64,000 nt of DNA, from assembly GCA_038561985.1 (NCBI GenBank), contig CP073276.1, positions 1,550,001 to 1,614,000 on the forward strand. The letters are read 5' to 3'. Below, piece after piece: positions 1 through 8,162 of the stretch. This DNA is from Petrimonas sulfuriphila (GTDB lineage: Bacteria > Bacteroidota > Bacteroidia > Bacteroidales > Dysgonomonadaceae). The position numbers and the translations under genes were made by a program. Below the pieces are notes generated by a model. The model saw only the letters and a program-made list of their open reading frames with translations, made no database searches and had not been told where the DNA came from. How positions within the stretch are numbered: the stretch's first letter is position 1; each line of letters begins with the position of its first letter.

Positions 1-1
1 G

Positions 2-874
2 TTGAGCCGTATACCGCAAAACTATTCTACCGATCCCAATATGATGGTGGCGTTTTACCGGGAATCGATAAAGAAAAATGCAAACTATATTTCTTTGGTC
101 GAAACCGTATTGGATGTGTATAAATCTTCGTATCGTTCGTACGAGAGTGACCAGGCAAAAATCTACATAGGCCGGAAAGCAACCGATATTTCGCCGCGCG
201 ATACTGTTTTGTTGAAGTTTCAGGGCGGAATCAGTACAGCACTTATGTTGGATGTGGCGAAGAATCCCGAGATCGTTTTTGGTGAAAAAGGGGATGAATA
301 TATTTTCACCATTGAAAGAATGATAAGCATCAACAACAAGCCGCACTATGAGATTAATTTCCTGCCGAAGAACGGTATAAAAGATATTCTGTTCCGGGGA
401 AAGGTTTACCTGGATGTTGAATCCCTGGCTATTGTCAGAATAGAATTTAACATGAATGTGGAGGGCCGGAAAGATGCTTCCAATATTTTTATCCGGCGTA
501 AACCTTCAAAGATGAAAGTGGATGTGGAAGAAGCCCGCTATATTGCCGATTTTATCGAAAATAACGGTAAATGGTTTTTCAATTACAGCAGCACTGAAGT
601 CCGGTTCCGGGTAAGGTGGACTAACCGGTTCTTCGGGCTTTTTGCAACAAACTACACGATCGGTTCCGAGATGGCCATTACGGACAGGTATCAGGAAAGT
701 GTCAATAAATTTCCGAGGGATGAACGAATCCGTTCTACCGATGTGATTGCGGAAAAGGTGGAACACTTCCAGGATCCTGAGTTCTGGGGCGAATACAACG
801 TGATTGAACCCGACATAGAGATAAATAATGCCATAAAAAGATTGAGTGGGAGATTGATGCGCCGTGGAGAATAA
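2..874 (+). CDS. Carboxypeptidase-like regulatory-domain surface protein, C-terminal part (5' end outside window)
   Basis: The reading frame is open at the left edge, so this is the tail of a longer gene and the apparent TTG start is not a real start. The roughly 290 visible residues resemble the conserved downstream part of Bacteroidota proteins that begin with a CarboxypepD_reg-like beta-sandwich: an early SRIPQNYSTDPNMMVAFYRE block, followed by a beta-rich segment with RGKVYLDVESLAIVRIEF. Such proteins are usually exported and attached to the envelope; the signal peptide would lie outside the window. Their molecular function is not known. The gene ends 88 nt before rpsO, which has its own promoter. 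Confidence 0.6.
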   Translation: MSRIPQNYSTDPNMMVAFYRESIKKNANYISLVETVLDVYKSSYRSYESDQAKIYIGRKATDISPRDTVLLKFQGGISTALMLDVAKNPEIVFGEKGDEYIFTIERMISINNKPHYEINFLPKNGIKDILFRGKVYLDVESLAIVRIEFNMNVEGRKDASNIFIRRKPSKMKVDVEEARYIADFIENNGKWFFNYSSTEVRFRVRWTNRFFGLFATNYTIGSEMAITDRYQESVNKFPRDERIRSTDVIAEKVEHFQDPEFWGEYNVIEPDIEINNAIKRLSGRLMRRGE

Positions 875-888
875 ATAGTTGTAAAATA

Positions 889-919
889 TTTGTAATCTGA
901 AAATTTAGCTGTATCTTTG
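889..919 (+). promoter_or_regulatory. Promoter of rpsO (Bacteroidota type)
   Basis: TTTG at 889-892, a 19-bp spacer and TATCTTTG at 912-919 fit the Bacteroidota sigma-ABfr consensus exactly. The rpsO start at 962 leaves a leader of about 35-40 nt rich in A and T and without a Shine-Dalgarno sequence. Confidence 0.8.
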
Positions 920-961
920 CCTCCCAAAAACTTTTTAAATAAATTTTTACAAACAAGTTTT

Positions 962-1231
962 ATGTATTTAGATTCTGAAAAAAAGAAAGAAATCTTTGCC
1001 AAGCACGGAAAGTCTAACACTGATACTGGCTCGCCTGAAGCGCAGATAGCATTGTTTTCATACCGTATTTCGCATTTGACTGAGCATTTGAAGTCAAACA
1101 AAAAAGATTATAACACGGAACGTTCATTGAAAATTTTAGTGGGTAAACGTCGTCGTTTACTGGATTACCTGGTAGAAAAAGATATCAATAGGTACAGGGC
1201 TATCGTTAAAGAATTAGGCCTGAGAAAGTAA
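962..1231 (+). CDS. rpsO: 30S ribosomal protein S15
   Basis: Primary 16S rRNA-binding protein of the small subunit. The 89-residue product has the usual length and the family blocks [15 protein letters not shown] and [20 protein letters not shown], followed by a basic KRRRLLDYL segment that contacts rRNA. I chose the ATG at 962, giving [11 protein letters not shown]. The frame is open upstream to a TTG at 917, but that overlaps the -7 box of the promoter. The gene stands alone between its own promoter and its own terminator. Confidence 0.96.
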   Translation: MYLDSEKKKEIFAKHGKSNTDTGSPEAQIALFSYRISHLTEHLKSNKKDYNTERSLKILVGKRRRLLDYLVEKDINRYRAIVKELGLRK

Positions 1232-1249
1232 AATTTTCCGGAAAAACGA

Positions 1250-1295
1250 AAAAAAGGGAGTCGACGCTATTCAGCATTACTCTCTTTTTTGTTTT
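1250..1295 (+). terminator. Intrinsic terminator after rpsO
   Basis: The arm at 1250-1261 (AAAAAAGGGAGT) pairs with 1279-1290 (ACTCTCTTTTTT) with one G-U pair, around a 17-nt loop. The stem ends in a T-rich tract. It starts 18 nt after the rpsO stop. Confidence 0.65.
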
Positions 1296-1383
1296 ACATC
1301 CGTGCGGTCAGAAATCATACAGAATTCCAGCAGAAAAAATGGATGGCAAATTAAAAAATATGTTATAAAACATGTAAATATAT

Positions 1384-1415
1384 TTTGCAGGTATGAAAAA
1401 AGAGGCTTATCTTTG
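1384..1415 (+). promoter_or_regulatory. Promoter with no annotated gene behind it
   Basis: TTTG at 1384-1387, a 20-bp spacer and TATCTTTG at 1408-1415 match the Bacteroidota consensus. No plus-strand reading frame follows. Transcription would start near 1422 and reach the hairpin at 1481-1504, so it probably drives the small RNA listed next. Confidence 0.6.
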
Positions 1416-1421
1416 TATCGA

Positions 1422-1511
1422 TAACCTAAAACAATCTTTTTTACCTTATTGACAATAACAGGATAAACCGAAGACAAAAGAGGTCATCTCGATCGAGGTG
1501 ACCTTTTTTTT
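1422..1511 (+). ncRNA. Candidate small RNA, about 90 nt
   Basis: The transcript is bounded by a full-consensus promoter (1384-1415) and a strong intrinsic terminator: arms 1481-1490 and 1495-1504 form a 10-bp stem with loop GATC, followed by eight T residues. The body is A/U-rich, with a weak hairpin around TTATT-GAC-AATAA near 1445-1457 and single-stranded stretches. No convincing open reading frame fits inside it. The 3' end touches the stop codon of the convergent acetyltransferase gene, so the hairpin may also end that transcript. I cannot assign a known RNA family. The Bacteroidales-1 motif has similar promoter and terminator boundaries and is worth testing. Confidence 0.45.
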
Positions 1512-2379
1512 ATTCCATCATAAAGCCAATCAATGGCTGTTTTTCAGGAAAAACAAGGCGGTAATCATTTGAAAATTCTGAAGTTTTATAACCAAGAAGT
1601 AGCTGGGTCAGCGCATCTATCTCTACATAGAAATGCGTTGTTTCTTTTTTGCTGCTTTTGGAGACACTCCCGTTTTTTATCACAAAAACAGCATTATTTT
1701 TCCCGATAATGGGGTCTGAAACTTTTACAGAAACTTTTATTTGGGGATATTTTTTTGCGAAAATTATCAACAGCTTTTCTGCATCTGTGATGCGCGACAT
1801 GGCCATCAGGCCTTTTTTGACTGGAAAATCAAACAATGCGGCTTCTTCCACAATTGCACGAAAATCATCCGGCGTTTTTTGCACTGTCATGTCGCGTTGA
1901 CGAAAAAAAGAATCGAATATCTCGTAAGCATTATGGAGGTTTTCCGATTCAACCATAATTTTTTGTAAGTCGGGAAGAGGGGCACCTGCATCAAATGTTT
2001 GGGTAAATCCAAATTGCCTGTAGAACTTCATTACTGTTTTGTCCTGCGGAACCAGAATGGCAAGCGGGATTCCTTTTTCATCCATTTCACCGAAAGATTT
2101 TTTGATAAGAGCCCCCATAAATCCTTTTTTCCTGGCTTCTGGTAGCGTGCATAGCCCGGAAAAATAAGCTACTGGAATTTCTGAACCGTGAAATGAAAAA
2201 TCAAACGGGAGCATCTGCAGGGAAGAGACTGCCTTCCCGCTCTCGAAATAGATCAGTGTATTTTCGTTCCTGTATTTCTCCCGGAAATAAATCTCCATGT
2301 ATTCGTCGGAATCGCCGAACACGGTTTTCCACATGTCGTAAACCTGCTGTCTGGTCGTATTGTCGGCGTAGTGTATCAT
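1510..2379 (-). CDS. GNAT family N-acetyltransferase (Eis-like)
   Basis: Predicted acyltransferase using acetyl-CoA; the substrate is unknown. The 289-residue protein has an N-terminal GNAT domain. The core around residues 75-130 holds CTLPEARKKGFMGALIKK, which matches the motif A acetyl-CoA pyrophosphate loop (R/Q-x-x-G-x-G/A), and a downstream FYRQFGF segment. The roughly 140 C-terminal residues match the Eis/SCP-like extension more than a single-domain GNAT. The gene begins 5 nt after the DUF2156 gene ends, so the two are probably co-transcribed and translationally linked. Confidence 0.75.
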   Translation of the reverse strand: MIHYADNTTRQQVYDMWKTVFGDSDEYMEIYFREKYRNENTLIYFESGKAVSSLQMLPFDFSFHGSEIPVAYFSGLCTLPEARKKGFMGALIKKSFGEMDEKGIPLAILVPQDKTVMKFYRQFGFTQTFDAGAPLPDLQKIMVESENLHNAYEIFDSFFRQRDMTVQKTPDDFRAIVEEAALFDFPVKKGLMAMSRITDAEKLLIIFAKKYPQIKVSVKVSDPIIGKNNAVFVIKNGSVSKSSKKETTHFYVEIDALTQLLLGYKTSEFSNDYRLVFPEKQPLIGFMME

Positions 2380-2384
2380 GGTGA

Positions 2385-3284
2385 TTAATTCTTAAGGCGT
2401 GCGTTGTATTTCTCGAGTAGAATATCGGGCTGATAAGACAGCTTGGCATTACGCAGGTTTTCAATACCCATGTCTTCTTCCCGGTTCACATAAGTAAAAT
2501 CCGCTGCTTCATTCTCGATAAATTGCTGGTTGATGATGTTGTAGGCGCCGTGTATAGTGGTGAATGCCTTTTCTACGTGAACAATAAAGGTGTCTTTTGT
2601 AAGGGGCTCACCGATTGTGAATGCGGCGATTTCGTTGTTCACACATATTAACCCGCCCTTCAGCTCCAGGTATTCAAAATTCTCAAGCATCAGCGTAGTA
2701 GCAAAATCGTCGTAAACCAGCGAAGGGTCCTTCTCTTCCAGGTTTATCTGCATCCACTGGTCGAGCATTTCTTTACATTCCTTTACCAGTGCCGGATTCC
2801 CGGTCAACGATTTGTATTTCCACTCGTTTTCGCGCTTAAACCTGTTGATATGATTCCTTTTGCTTTGTAACTTTTTCCCGGTAAGGTTGATCATTTTTTC
2901 TGTTGTGTAGATATAGTCCGATACGCTGCGGTTGAACTTGTAATCGAAAGCACCGGGCATTGCCGTTTCAATTTCATTGATCATCTCCTGAGTCAACCCC
3001 CTGATCTGAAAAGTCGTATCAAACTGCTGGTGGTCGTCTATGATCGTTTCAATGGCTCTCTTTATATTGTCGCCTCCCACCGGTTTCAGGTAGGAGTTCC
3101 GGTTGTTGTTGTCCCTGAACCGGATAAAAAGCCATTCGCCCTCCGTTGCGTATTGGGTGTCGAACTTTTTCCCCCAGCTGTACAGATTGGTGAAACAGAG
3201 ATCCGATGCCCTGTAATTTTGTTTGCAGAGGTGCGAATTGATAATGTCTTTGTCTTTTAATTCTATGGATTTAAACGGTAGCAT
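2385..3284 (-). CDS. DUF2156 (GNAT-fold, phosphatidylglycerol lysyltransferase C-terminal-like) protein
   Basis: The 299-residue soluble protein corresponds to the DUF2156 family, whose fold is a double GNAT domain as in the catalytic part of MprF and in FemX-like aminoacyl transferases. Family blocks seen are the N-terminal LYSWGKKFDTQYA, the basic GKKLQSKRNHINRF segment and the C-terminal NREEDMGIENLRNAKLSY. It has no membrane segments, unlike MprF, so lipid aminoacylation should not be assumed. It is upstream of the GNAT gene in a two-gene unit. The substrate is unknown. Confidence 0.75.
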   Translation of the reverse strand: MLPFKSIELKDKDIINSHLCKQNYRASDLCFTNLYSWGKKFDTQYATEGEWLFIRFRDNNNRNSYLKPVGGDNIKRAIETIIDDHQQFDTTFQIRGLTQEMINEIETAMPGAFDYKFNRSVSDYIYTTEKMINLTGKKLQSKRNHINRFKRENEWKYKSLTGNPALVKECKEMLDQWMQINLEEKDPSLVYDDFATTLMLENFEYLELKGGLICVNNEIAAFTIGEPLTKDTFIVHVEKAFTTIHGAYNIINQQFIENEAADFTYVNREEDMGIENLRNAKLSYQPDILLEKYNARLKN

Positions 3285-3341
3285 AAAATCGTTGCATTGT
3301 AGTTATTGAGTGTGAACAATCTTTTATGCGAAAAGTTTAAC

Positions 3342-3367
3342 AAAAAAAGGAATGACACTGTCATTCC
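3342..3367 (-). terminator. Intrinsic terminator after trpS
   Basis: A perfect hairpin at 3349-3367 (GGAATGACA, loop C-T, TGTCATTCC) is followed on the minus strand by seven T residues. It lies 25 nt after the trpS stop. Confidence 0.85.
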
Positions 3368-3391
3368 GTCAAAAATCAGGGGCCTGTTGGT

Positions 3392-4381
3392 TTAAAATTT
3401 TTTGAACCCTACAATCTCCCGGACTGCGGCAATGGTTTTTGATGCGCTTTCGCGTGCCTTTTCTGCCCCTTCCCGGGTGACCTTTCGCAAATAGGCGTCG
3501 TCTTTTTCAATTTCCAGGATTCGTTCGCGAATGGGTGAAGTCACTTTAATAATGTCTTCGGCCAGTTGTTTTTTCAGGTCGCCGTAACGAATGTCACATG
3601 CGTTCCATTTGTTTTCGTAATGTTCTACAACTTCGGGGGTCGAAACCACACGCATAATGGTAAACAGGTTCTCTATGTAGTCTGGTTTCACGGAATTCGG
3701 CTGAGTGGGTCCGGAATCAGTGAGGGCACGTTTTACTTTCTTTTCGATCTCTTTGGGCGAATCTGCCAGGTAAATGGCGTTTCCTTCCGATTTTCCCATC
3801 TTCCCGCTTCCGTCCAGCCCGGGAATTTTCACCAGTTCCTCTCCAAAGTTGTATGCGACAGGCTCTTTAAAAAATTCCACACCGTAGAAATTGTTGAACC
3901 GGCGGGCAAATTTACGGGTCATCTCCAGATGCTGTTCCTGATCTTTTCCCACGGGCACCTTGTCGGCGTTGTGAATAAGGATATCGGCAGCCATCAGCGT
4001 GGGGTAGGTAAGTAATCCCGCATTTACGTTCTCGGGTTGTTTTCTTGCTTTCTCCTTGAATGATGTGGTTTTGGCAAGTTCACCCATGTATGCGTGCATG
4101 TTCAGATAGAGATACAACTCGATCGTTTCCGGCACGTCACTTTGTATATAGATGACCGATTTACCGGGATCAATGCCCGCGGCCAGGTAATCCACCAATA
4201 CATTTTTAACGTTCCCGTGTAAATCTTTCGGGTCGGGGTGTGTGGTGAGTGAGTGAATATCGGCAATAAAAAAGAAACACCGGTTCTCGTCCTGCATCCG
4301 GATGAAGTTGCGCAACGCACCGAAGTAATTTCCTAAATGCAAGTTTCCCGTCGACCGGATTCCACTGAGTACTGTATCCAT
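3392..4381 (-). CDS. trpS: Tryptophanyl-tRNA synthetase
   Basis: Charges tRNA-Trp with tryptophan; a cytoplasmic class Ic synthetase. The protein is 329 residues, the normal bacterial length. The Rossmann-fold signatures are present: HLGN at residues 15-18 (the HIGH motif) inside RSTGNLHLGNYFG, and KMGKS at 194-198 (the KMSKS loop) inside GSGKMGKSEGN. The start gives MDTVLSGIRS, typical of the family. A TATCTTTG -7 box is on the minus strand at 4408-4415, and the gene has its own terminator, so it is probably monocistronic. Confidence 0.95.
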   Translation of the reverse strand: MDTVLSGIRSTGNLHLGNYFGALRNFIRMQDENRCFFFIADIHSLTTHPDPKDLHGNVKNVLVDYLAAGIDPGKSVIYIQSDVPETIELYLYLNMHAYMGELAKTTSFKEKARKQPENVNAGLLTYPTLMAADILIHNADKVPVGKDQEQHLEMTRKFARRFNNFYGVEFFKEPVAYNFGEELVKIPGLDGSGKMGKSEGNAIYLADSPKEIEKKVKRALTDSGPTQPNSVKPDYIENLFTIMRVVSTPEVVEHYENKWNACDIRYGDLKKQLAEDIIKVTSPIRERILEIEKDDAYLRKVTREGAEKARESASKTIAAVREIVGFKKF

Positions 4382-4407
4382 ATTGAAATTGACTGTTATT
4401 TGAAGTG

Positions 4408-4415
4408 CAAAGATA
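4408..4415 (-). promoter_or_regulatory. -7 promoter element of trpS
   Basis: TATCTTTG on the minus strand, 27 nt upstream of the trpS start codon. No clear TTTG -33 element is visible at the expected spacing. Confidence 0.45.
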
Positions 4416-4542
4416 ATAAATATTTACGATTTAGGATTTCATGTGTTCTGTTGTTTGATGGAACAGAATCACGAAACTCATCCTTTTTTTCGTAAATTTG
4501 CAAATCACAAATCAATCAAACAACAAATTCAATAGTTTTACG

Positions 4543-6447
4543 ATGAAGAAATTTATTCTATTATTTACCTTATCCGTTTTTGGATTGCTGACTTTTGGCC
4601 AGCAGGTTGAACGGGGAATTTCCATTATTCCCGAACCTGTTTCTGTGGTGAAAAAAGGAGGACATTATGTGCTACCCGACAATATCGTGATTTCCGCTCC
4701 TGCAGGAGATGAGATGAGCTTCATAAGCGAACACCTGACGAAAAAACTTTCCACGGCTCTGGGTAAAAAAGTGACCGTGCGCAACAATGTGGCCAGCGCG
4801 GACATCGTTTTAACGGTCAATGCGAAGACAGACACCAAAATTGGCAACGAAGGGTATACTTTATCGGTTACTTCGGGTAACGTGAACATTAGCGCCAATA
4901 AACCGGCCGGGTTGCTGTACGGTGTCCAAACGTTCTTGCAGCTTTTGCCGCCTCAAGTTGAAAGTGATAAACCCGAAAGGAATGTTTCCTGGCAGGTCCC
5001 TCAGGTGGAGATTACCGATTATCCCCGGGTAGGCTGGCGCGGGTTGATGCTGGATGTTTCCCGACATTTTTTCACCGTTGACGAGGTTAAACAATACCTG
5101 GATAATATGGTGAAATATAAATACAACCTGTTCCATTGGCACCTCACTGACGACGAAGGGTGGCGGATCGAGATAAAAAGCCTGCCCAAACTTACGGAAG
5201 TTGGGGCGTGGCGTCAGGAGCAGATCGGGTGGTTTGGCGGCTTTTCTCAACCCGATCCCGATGCCCCGAAAAATTACGGCGGGTTTTATACCCAGGACGA
5301 GATTAAAGAAATTGTTCAATACGCCAAAGAAAGAAACATTCAGGTGATGCCTGAAATTGATGTCCCCGGGCACAGTTCGGCTATTCTCGCAGCTTATCCT
5401 GAGCTGTCTTGCTTCCCTGAAAGCGGCGCACACGCCGTGCGTACGGGGGCCCCTTTCCTGGATTGGAATACGGGTGGCCGGCCGGCAGCCATGTACGAAA
5501 ATACGCTTTGCCCATCCAACGAAAAGGTGTATGATTTTCTGGATAAACTGATGACTGAAGTGGCTTCGCTTTTCCCCTTTGAATATATTCATACGGGTGG
5601 TGATGAAGCACCGTACACGTTTTGGGAAAAAAGCCCCGAGGTGAAACAGCTTATGCAGCGCGAAGGCATTAAGGATATGGCCGGAGTGCAATCCTATTTT
5701 GGTAAACGGCTGGAGCGGATTATTTTATCAAAAGGCAAAAAGATGATGGGATGGGACGAAATTCTGGAAGGCGGTATTACGCCAACCACTGCGTTGATGA
5801 GCTGGCGCGGCGTTAATTACGGAATTGAAGCGTCCAAATCGGGGCATTATGTGGTGATGAGCCCAACCAATTACGTGTATATCGATTATATGCAGGGCGA
5901 TATCAGCACAGAACCCCGCGTATATGCTTCGTTGCGGTTGAACCAGACTTATAAATTCGACCCGATTCCCGAAGGAGCTGATGCTAACTATATTTTAGGA
6001 GGCCAGGCCAATCTGTGGACAGAACAGGTTTACAACATCCGTCAGGCAGAATACATGACCTGGCCGCGTGGATTTGCTGTTTCTGAATCGCTTTGGTCTC
6101 CCAAAGAGAGAAAAGACTGGGACCAGTTTGTGTTGAAAACAGAAAATCATTTCATGCGTTTCGACTACGCAAAAACGAAATATTCACCAGCCATATACGA
6201 TCCGATTGTGCGTGTTACGCGTGACAGCGAGCAGTATTTCGTGGAGCTAACTACAGAAATAAGCGGATTGGATATTTACACCAGTTTCGACAGTTCAACA
6301 CCGGATAACTTCTATCCCAGATATGCCAAACCGCAGCTTATCCCCAAAGATGCTGTTATGATGCGTATAATCACGTACCGCGGCGATACGCCTATTGGGC
6401 GGTTGTTAAGCATTCCGGTAGAAGATTTGAAGAAAAGAGTCCGGTGA
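4543..6447 (+). CDS. Beta-N-acetylhexosaminidase, glycoside hydrolase family 20
   Basis: Exo-acting enzyme that removes terminal GlcNAc/GalNAc from glycans, using substrate-assisted catalysis by the N-acetyl group. The protein has 634 residues: a signal peptide (1-19, ending LLTFGQ), a GH20b alpha/beta domain (about 25-150) and the TIM barrel (about 155-520). The barrel contains FHWHLTDDEGWRIE, the catalytic Asp-Glu pair D354-E355 in IHTGGDEAPYTF, and GGQANLWTEQV. A beta-sandwich tail follows. The ATG at 4543 gives a clean signal peptide; the longer frame from 4498 starts inside the TAAATTTG box (4493-4500). It probably acts in the periplasm. It stands alone, not in a polysaccharide utilization locus. 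Confidence 0.93.
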   Translation: MKKFILLFTLSVFGLLTFGQQVERGISIIPEPVSVVKKGGHYVLPDNIVISAPAGDEMSFISEHLTKKLSTALGKKVTVRNNVASADIVLTVNAKTDTKIGNEGYTLSVTSGNVNISANKPAGLLYGVQTFLQLLPPQVESDKPERNVSWQVPQVEITDYPRVGWRGLMLDVSRHFFTVDEVKQYLDNMVKYKYNLFHWHLTDDEGWRIEIKSLPKLTEVGAWRQEQIGWFGGFSQPDPDAPKNYGGFYTQDEIKEIVQYAKERNIQVMPEIDVPGHSSAILAAYPELSCFPESGAHAVRTGAPFLDWNTGGRPAAMYENTLCPSNEKVYDFLDKLMTEVASLFPFEYIHTGGDEAPYTFWEKSPEVKQLMQREGIKDMAGVQSYFGKRLERIILSKGKKMMGWDEILEGGITPTTALMSWRGVNYGIEASKSGHYVVMSPTNYVYIDYMQGDISTEPRVYASLRLNQTYKFDPIPEGADANYILGGQANLWTEQVYNIRQAEYMTWPRGFAVSESLWSPKERKDWDQFVLKTENHFMRFDYAKTKYSPAIYDPIVRVTRDSEQYFVELTTEISGLDIYTSFDSSTPDNFYPRYAKPQLIPKDAVMMRIITYRGDTPIGRLLSIPVEDLKKRVR

Positions 6448-6450
6448 AAG

Positions 6451-6482
6451 TTTGGATAATAAAAAGATTATCACTATTTTTG
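6451..6482 (+). promoter_or_regulatory. Promoter of the rplY-pth-hslR cluster
   Basis: TTTG at 6451-6454, a 20-bp spacer and TATTTTTG at 6475-6482 match the Bacteroidota consensus. It begins 3 nt after the hexosaminidase stop codon and leaves a leader of about 80 nt before rplY. Confidence 0.75.
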
Positions 6483-6571
6483 CGCCGCTTTTTGGAAGCT
6501 CCCTCGTGTGATGGGAAATAAAGAAGCAAAAAACAAACTTTATTTTGAGTAACACAAACAAAAATTAAAAA

Positions 6572-7150
6572 ATGAAAACGTACGAATTAAAAGGCGAAGT
6601 CAGAGAAGATTTCGGAAAAAAAGCAGCGAGAAGCTATCGTAGCGAAGGGCTTATTCCCTGTGTTGTTTATGGCGGAAGTAACGAAAAAAACCTCAATTTT
6701 GTGGTGAAAAAAAGCGATGTCCGCAACCTCATCTACACGCCCGAAGTTTATTTGATCAACCTTGTTTTGGATGGAAAATCCGTAATGGCTATTTTGAAAG
6801 AGATACAGTTCCATCCCGTAAAAGACAATATTCTTCACATCGATTTCTTGCACGTATTCCCCAATGTTCCGCTTGTAATTGAACTCCCGGTTCGCTTGGA
6901 AGGGTTGGCTGCCGGTGTTAAGTCGGGAGGTAAACTGTCGCTCGACTTGCGTAAACTGAAAGTGAAAGCATTGGCTGAAAAGCTGCCCCAGGAATTGGTT
7001 GTCAACGTAGAAGATCTCGAATTGGGAAAATCCATTCAGGTGGGCGAGTTGAACTTTGAAGGACTAGAACTGCTGACCCCGAAAAATGCCGTTGTTTGCC
7101 GCGTTCAGCTGACACGTGCCGCTAGAGGTGCCGCAGCTAAAGCACAGTAA
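6572..7150 (+). CDS. rplY: 50S ribosomal protein L25 / general stress protein Ctc
   Basis: Binds 5S rRNA in the large subunit. The 192-residue length is that of the long CTC form: an N-terminal L25 domain (about 1-90, with SYRSEGLIPCVVYGGSNEKN) followed by a C-terminal TL5 beta domain (about 95-180). It is the first gene of a compact translation cluster: pth begins 20 nt downstream and hslR 20 nt after that. Confidence 0.93.
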   Translation: MKTYELKGEVREDFGKKAARSYRSEGLIPCVVYGGSNEKNLNFVVKKSDVRNLIYTPEVYLINLVLDGKSVMAILKEIQFHPVKDNILHIDFLHVFPNVPLVIELPVRLEGLAAGVKSGGKLSLDLRKLKVKALAEKLPQELVVNVEDLELGKSIQVGELNFEGLELLTPKNAVVCRVQLTRAARGAAAKAQ

Positions 7151-7170
7151 CGGTAAAGAGAAAACGTTAA

Positions 7171-7734
7171 ATGAAGTATTTAATTGTGGGATTGGGGAAT
7201 ATCGGGCCTGATTACGAGAACACCCGCCACAACATAGGATTTAGGGTATTGGACGCTTTTGCAAAAGCGTCCAATATTGTTTTTCAGGACAAGCGATACG
7301 GCTTTGTCGCCGAGACCCGGTTGAAGAATAAATCGCTTCTGCTGCTAAAACCTTCCACGTTTATGAACCTAAGCGGGAATGCCGTCCGGTATTGGCTGCA
7401 AAAAGAGAAAATTGAAGACAGGAATCTCCTCGTAGTGGTAGATGACCTGGCTCTGCCGTTCGGTACACTGCGGTTGAAGTCGAAAGGCAGTGATGCCGGG
7501 CATAACGGGTTGAAACACATTGAGCAGGTCCTGGGTACTCAGCAATACGCCCGGTTGAGGTTTGGGATCGGAAATGATTTTCCCCGCGGAGCACAGGTGG
7601 ATTATGTGTTGGACGAGTTTTCCGGTGAAGAGAAGCAGTTTCTTCCCGAACGATTGGAGAAGGCTGCGGAAATTATACGCAGTTTTTGCCTGGCCGGCGT
7701 AAATATTACGATGAATCAGTATAATAATAAGTAA
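7171..7734 (+). CDS. pth: Peptidyl-tRNA hydrolase
   Basis: Releases peptides from tRNAs that dropped off the ribosome, an essential recycling reaction in the cytoplasm. The protein is 187 residues. It has the [17 protein letters not shown] signature with catalytic H20, the substrate-contact Asn in [10 protein letters not shown], the DD pair at 91-92 in [11 protein letters not shown] and the GHNGLKHI block. The neighbouring L25 and Hsp15 genes are also ribosome-associated, and this order is common in bacteria. Confidence 0.96.
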   Translation: MKYLIVGLGNIGPDYENTRHNIGFRVLDAFAKASNIVFQDKRYGFVAETRLKNKSLLLLKPSTFMNLSGNAVRYWLQKEKIEDRNLLVVVDDLALPFGTLRLKSKGSDAGHNGLKHIEQVLGTQQYARLRFGIGNDFPRGAQVDYVLDEFSGEEKQFLPERLEKAAEIIRSFCLAGVNITMNQYNNK

Positions 7735-7754
7735 GTGAGGTTGTATCAAAAAGG

Positions 7755-8159
7755 ATGAACGAAGTTCGGATCGATAAATGGATGTGGGCTGTGCGGATTT
7801 TTAAAACCCGAACGGTTGCGTTGGATGCATGCAAGAAAGGGCGTGTGTTGATCGATAACGTATCGGTGAAACCGTCGAGGATGATTCGTGTCGGAGATGT
7901 CGTTCAGGTACGTAAGCCGCCGGTTACTTTTTCGTTTAAAGTGCTGGGTTTATCCGATAAACGGATGGGGGCAAAACTTGTCCCGCAATTTATGGAAAAT
8001 GTTACCCCTCCTGAGCAATACGAAATACTGGAATTGAACAAGATAAGCGGATTCGTGGACAGGCAGCGCGGAACCGGGCGCCCCACCAAAAAAGAACGCC
8101 GCGATCTGGACCAGTTTACCGATAAATTCGATTTTGATGAGTTTGACTGGGATGAATAA
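7755..8159 (+). CDS. hslR: S4-domain RNA-binding protein, Hsp15 (HslR) family
   Basis: HslR binds 50S subunits that carry blocked nascent chains and helps recycle them. The 134-residue protein has an N-terminal S4 domain (about 3-65, starting VRIDKWMWAVRIFKTR), a middle beta segment and an acidic tail (DQFTDKFDFDEFDWDE). The acidic C-terminus and the length fit the family. It is the last gene of the rplY-pth-hslR cluster, and the next gene converges on it with only 3 nt between stop codons. Confidence 0.85.
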   Translation: MNEVRIDKWMWAVRIFKTRTVALDACKKGRVLIDNVSVKPSRMIRVGDVVQVRKPPVTFSFKVLGLSDKRMGAKLVPQFMENVTPPEQYEILELNKISGFVDRQRGTGRPTKKERRDLDQFTDKFDFDEFDWDE

Positions 8160-8162
8160 AAG

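Noticed and set aside
1277-1477. 66-codon minus-strand frame after rpsO
   Set aside because: No recognisable domain; it overlaps the promoter and body of the candidate small RNA and has a low-complexity hydrophobic composition.
4861-5691. 276-codon minus-strand frame inside the hexosaminidase gene
   Set aside because: It is a shadow of the GH20 coding sequence; the GH20 frame is fully supported by motifs.
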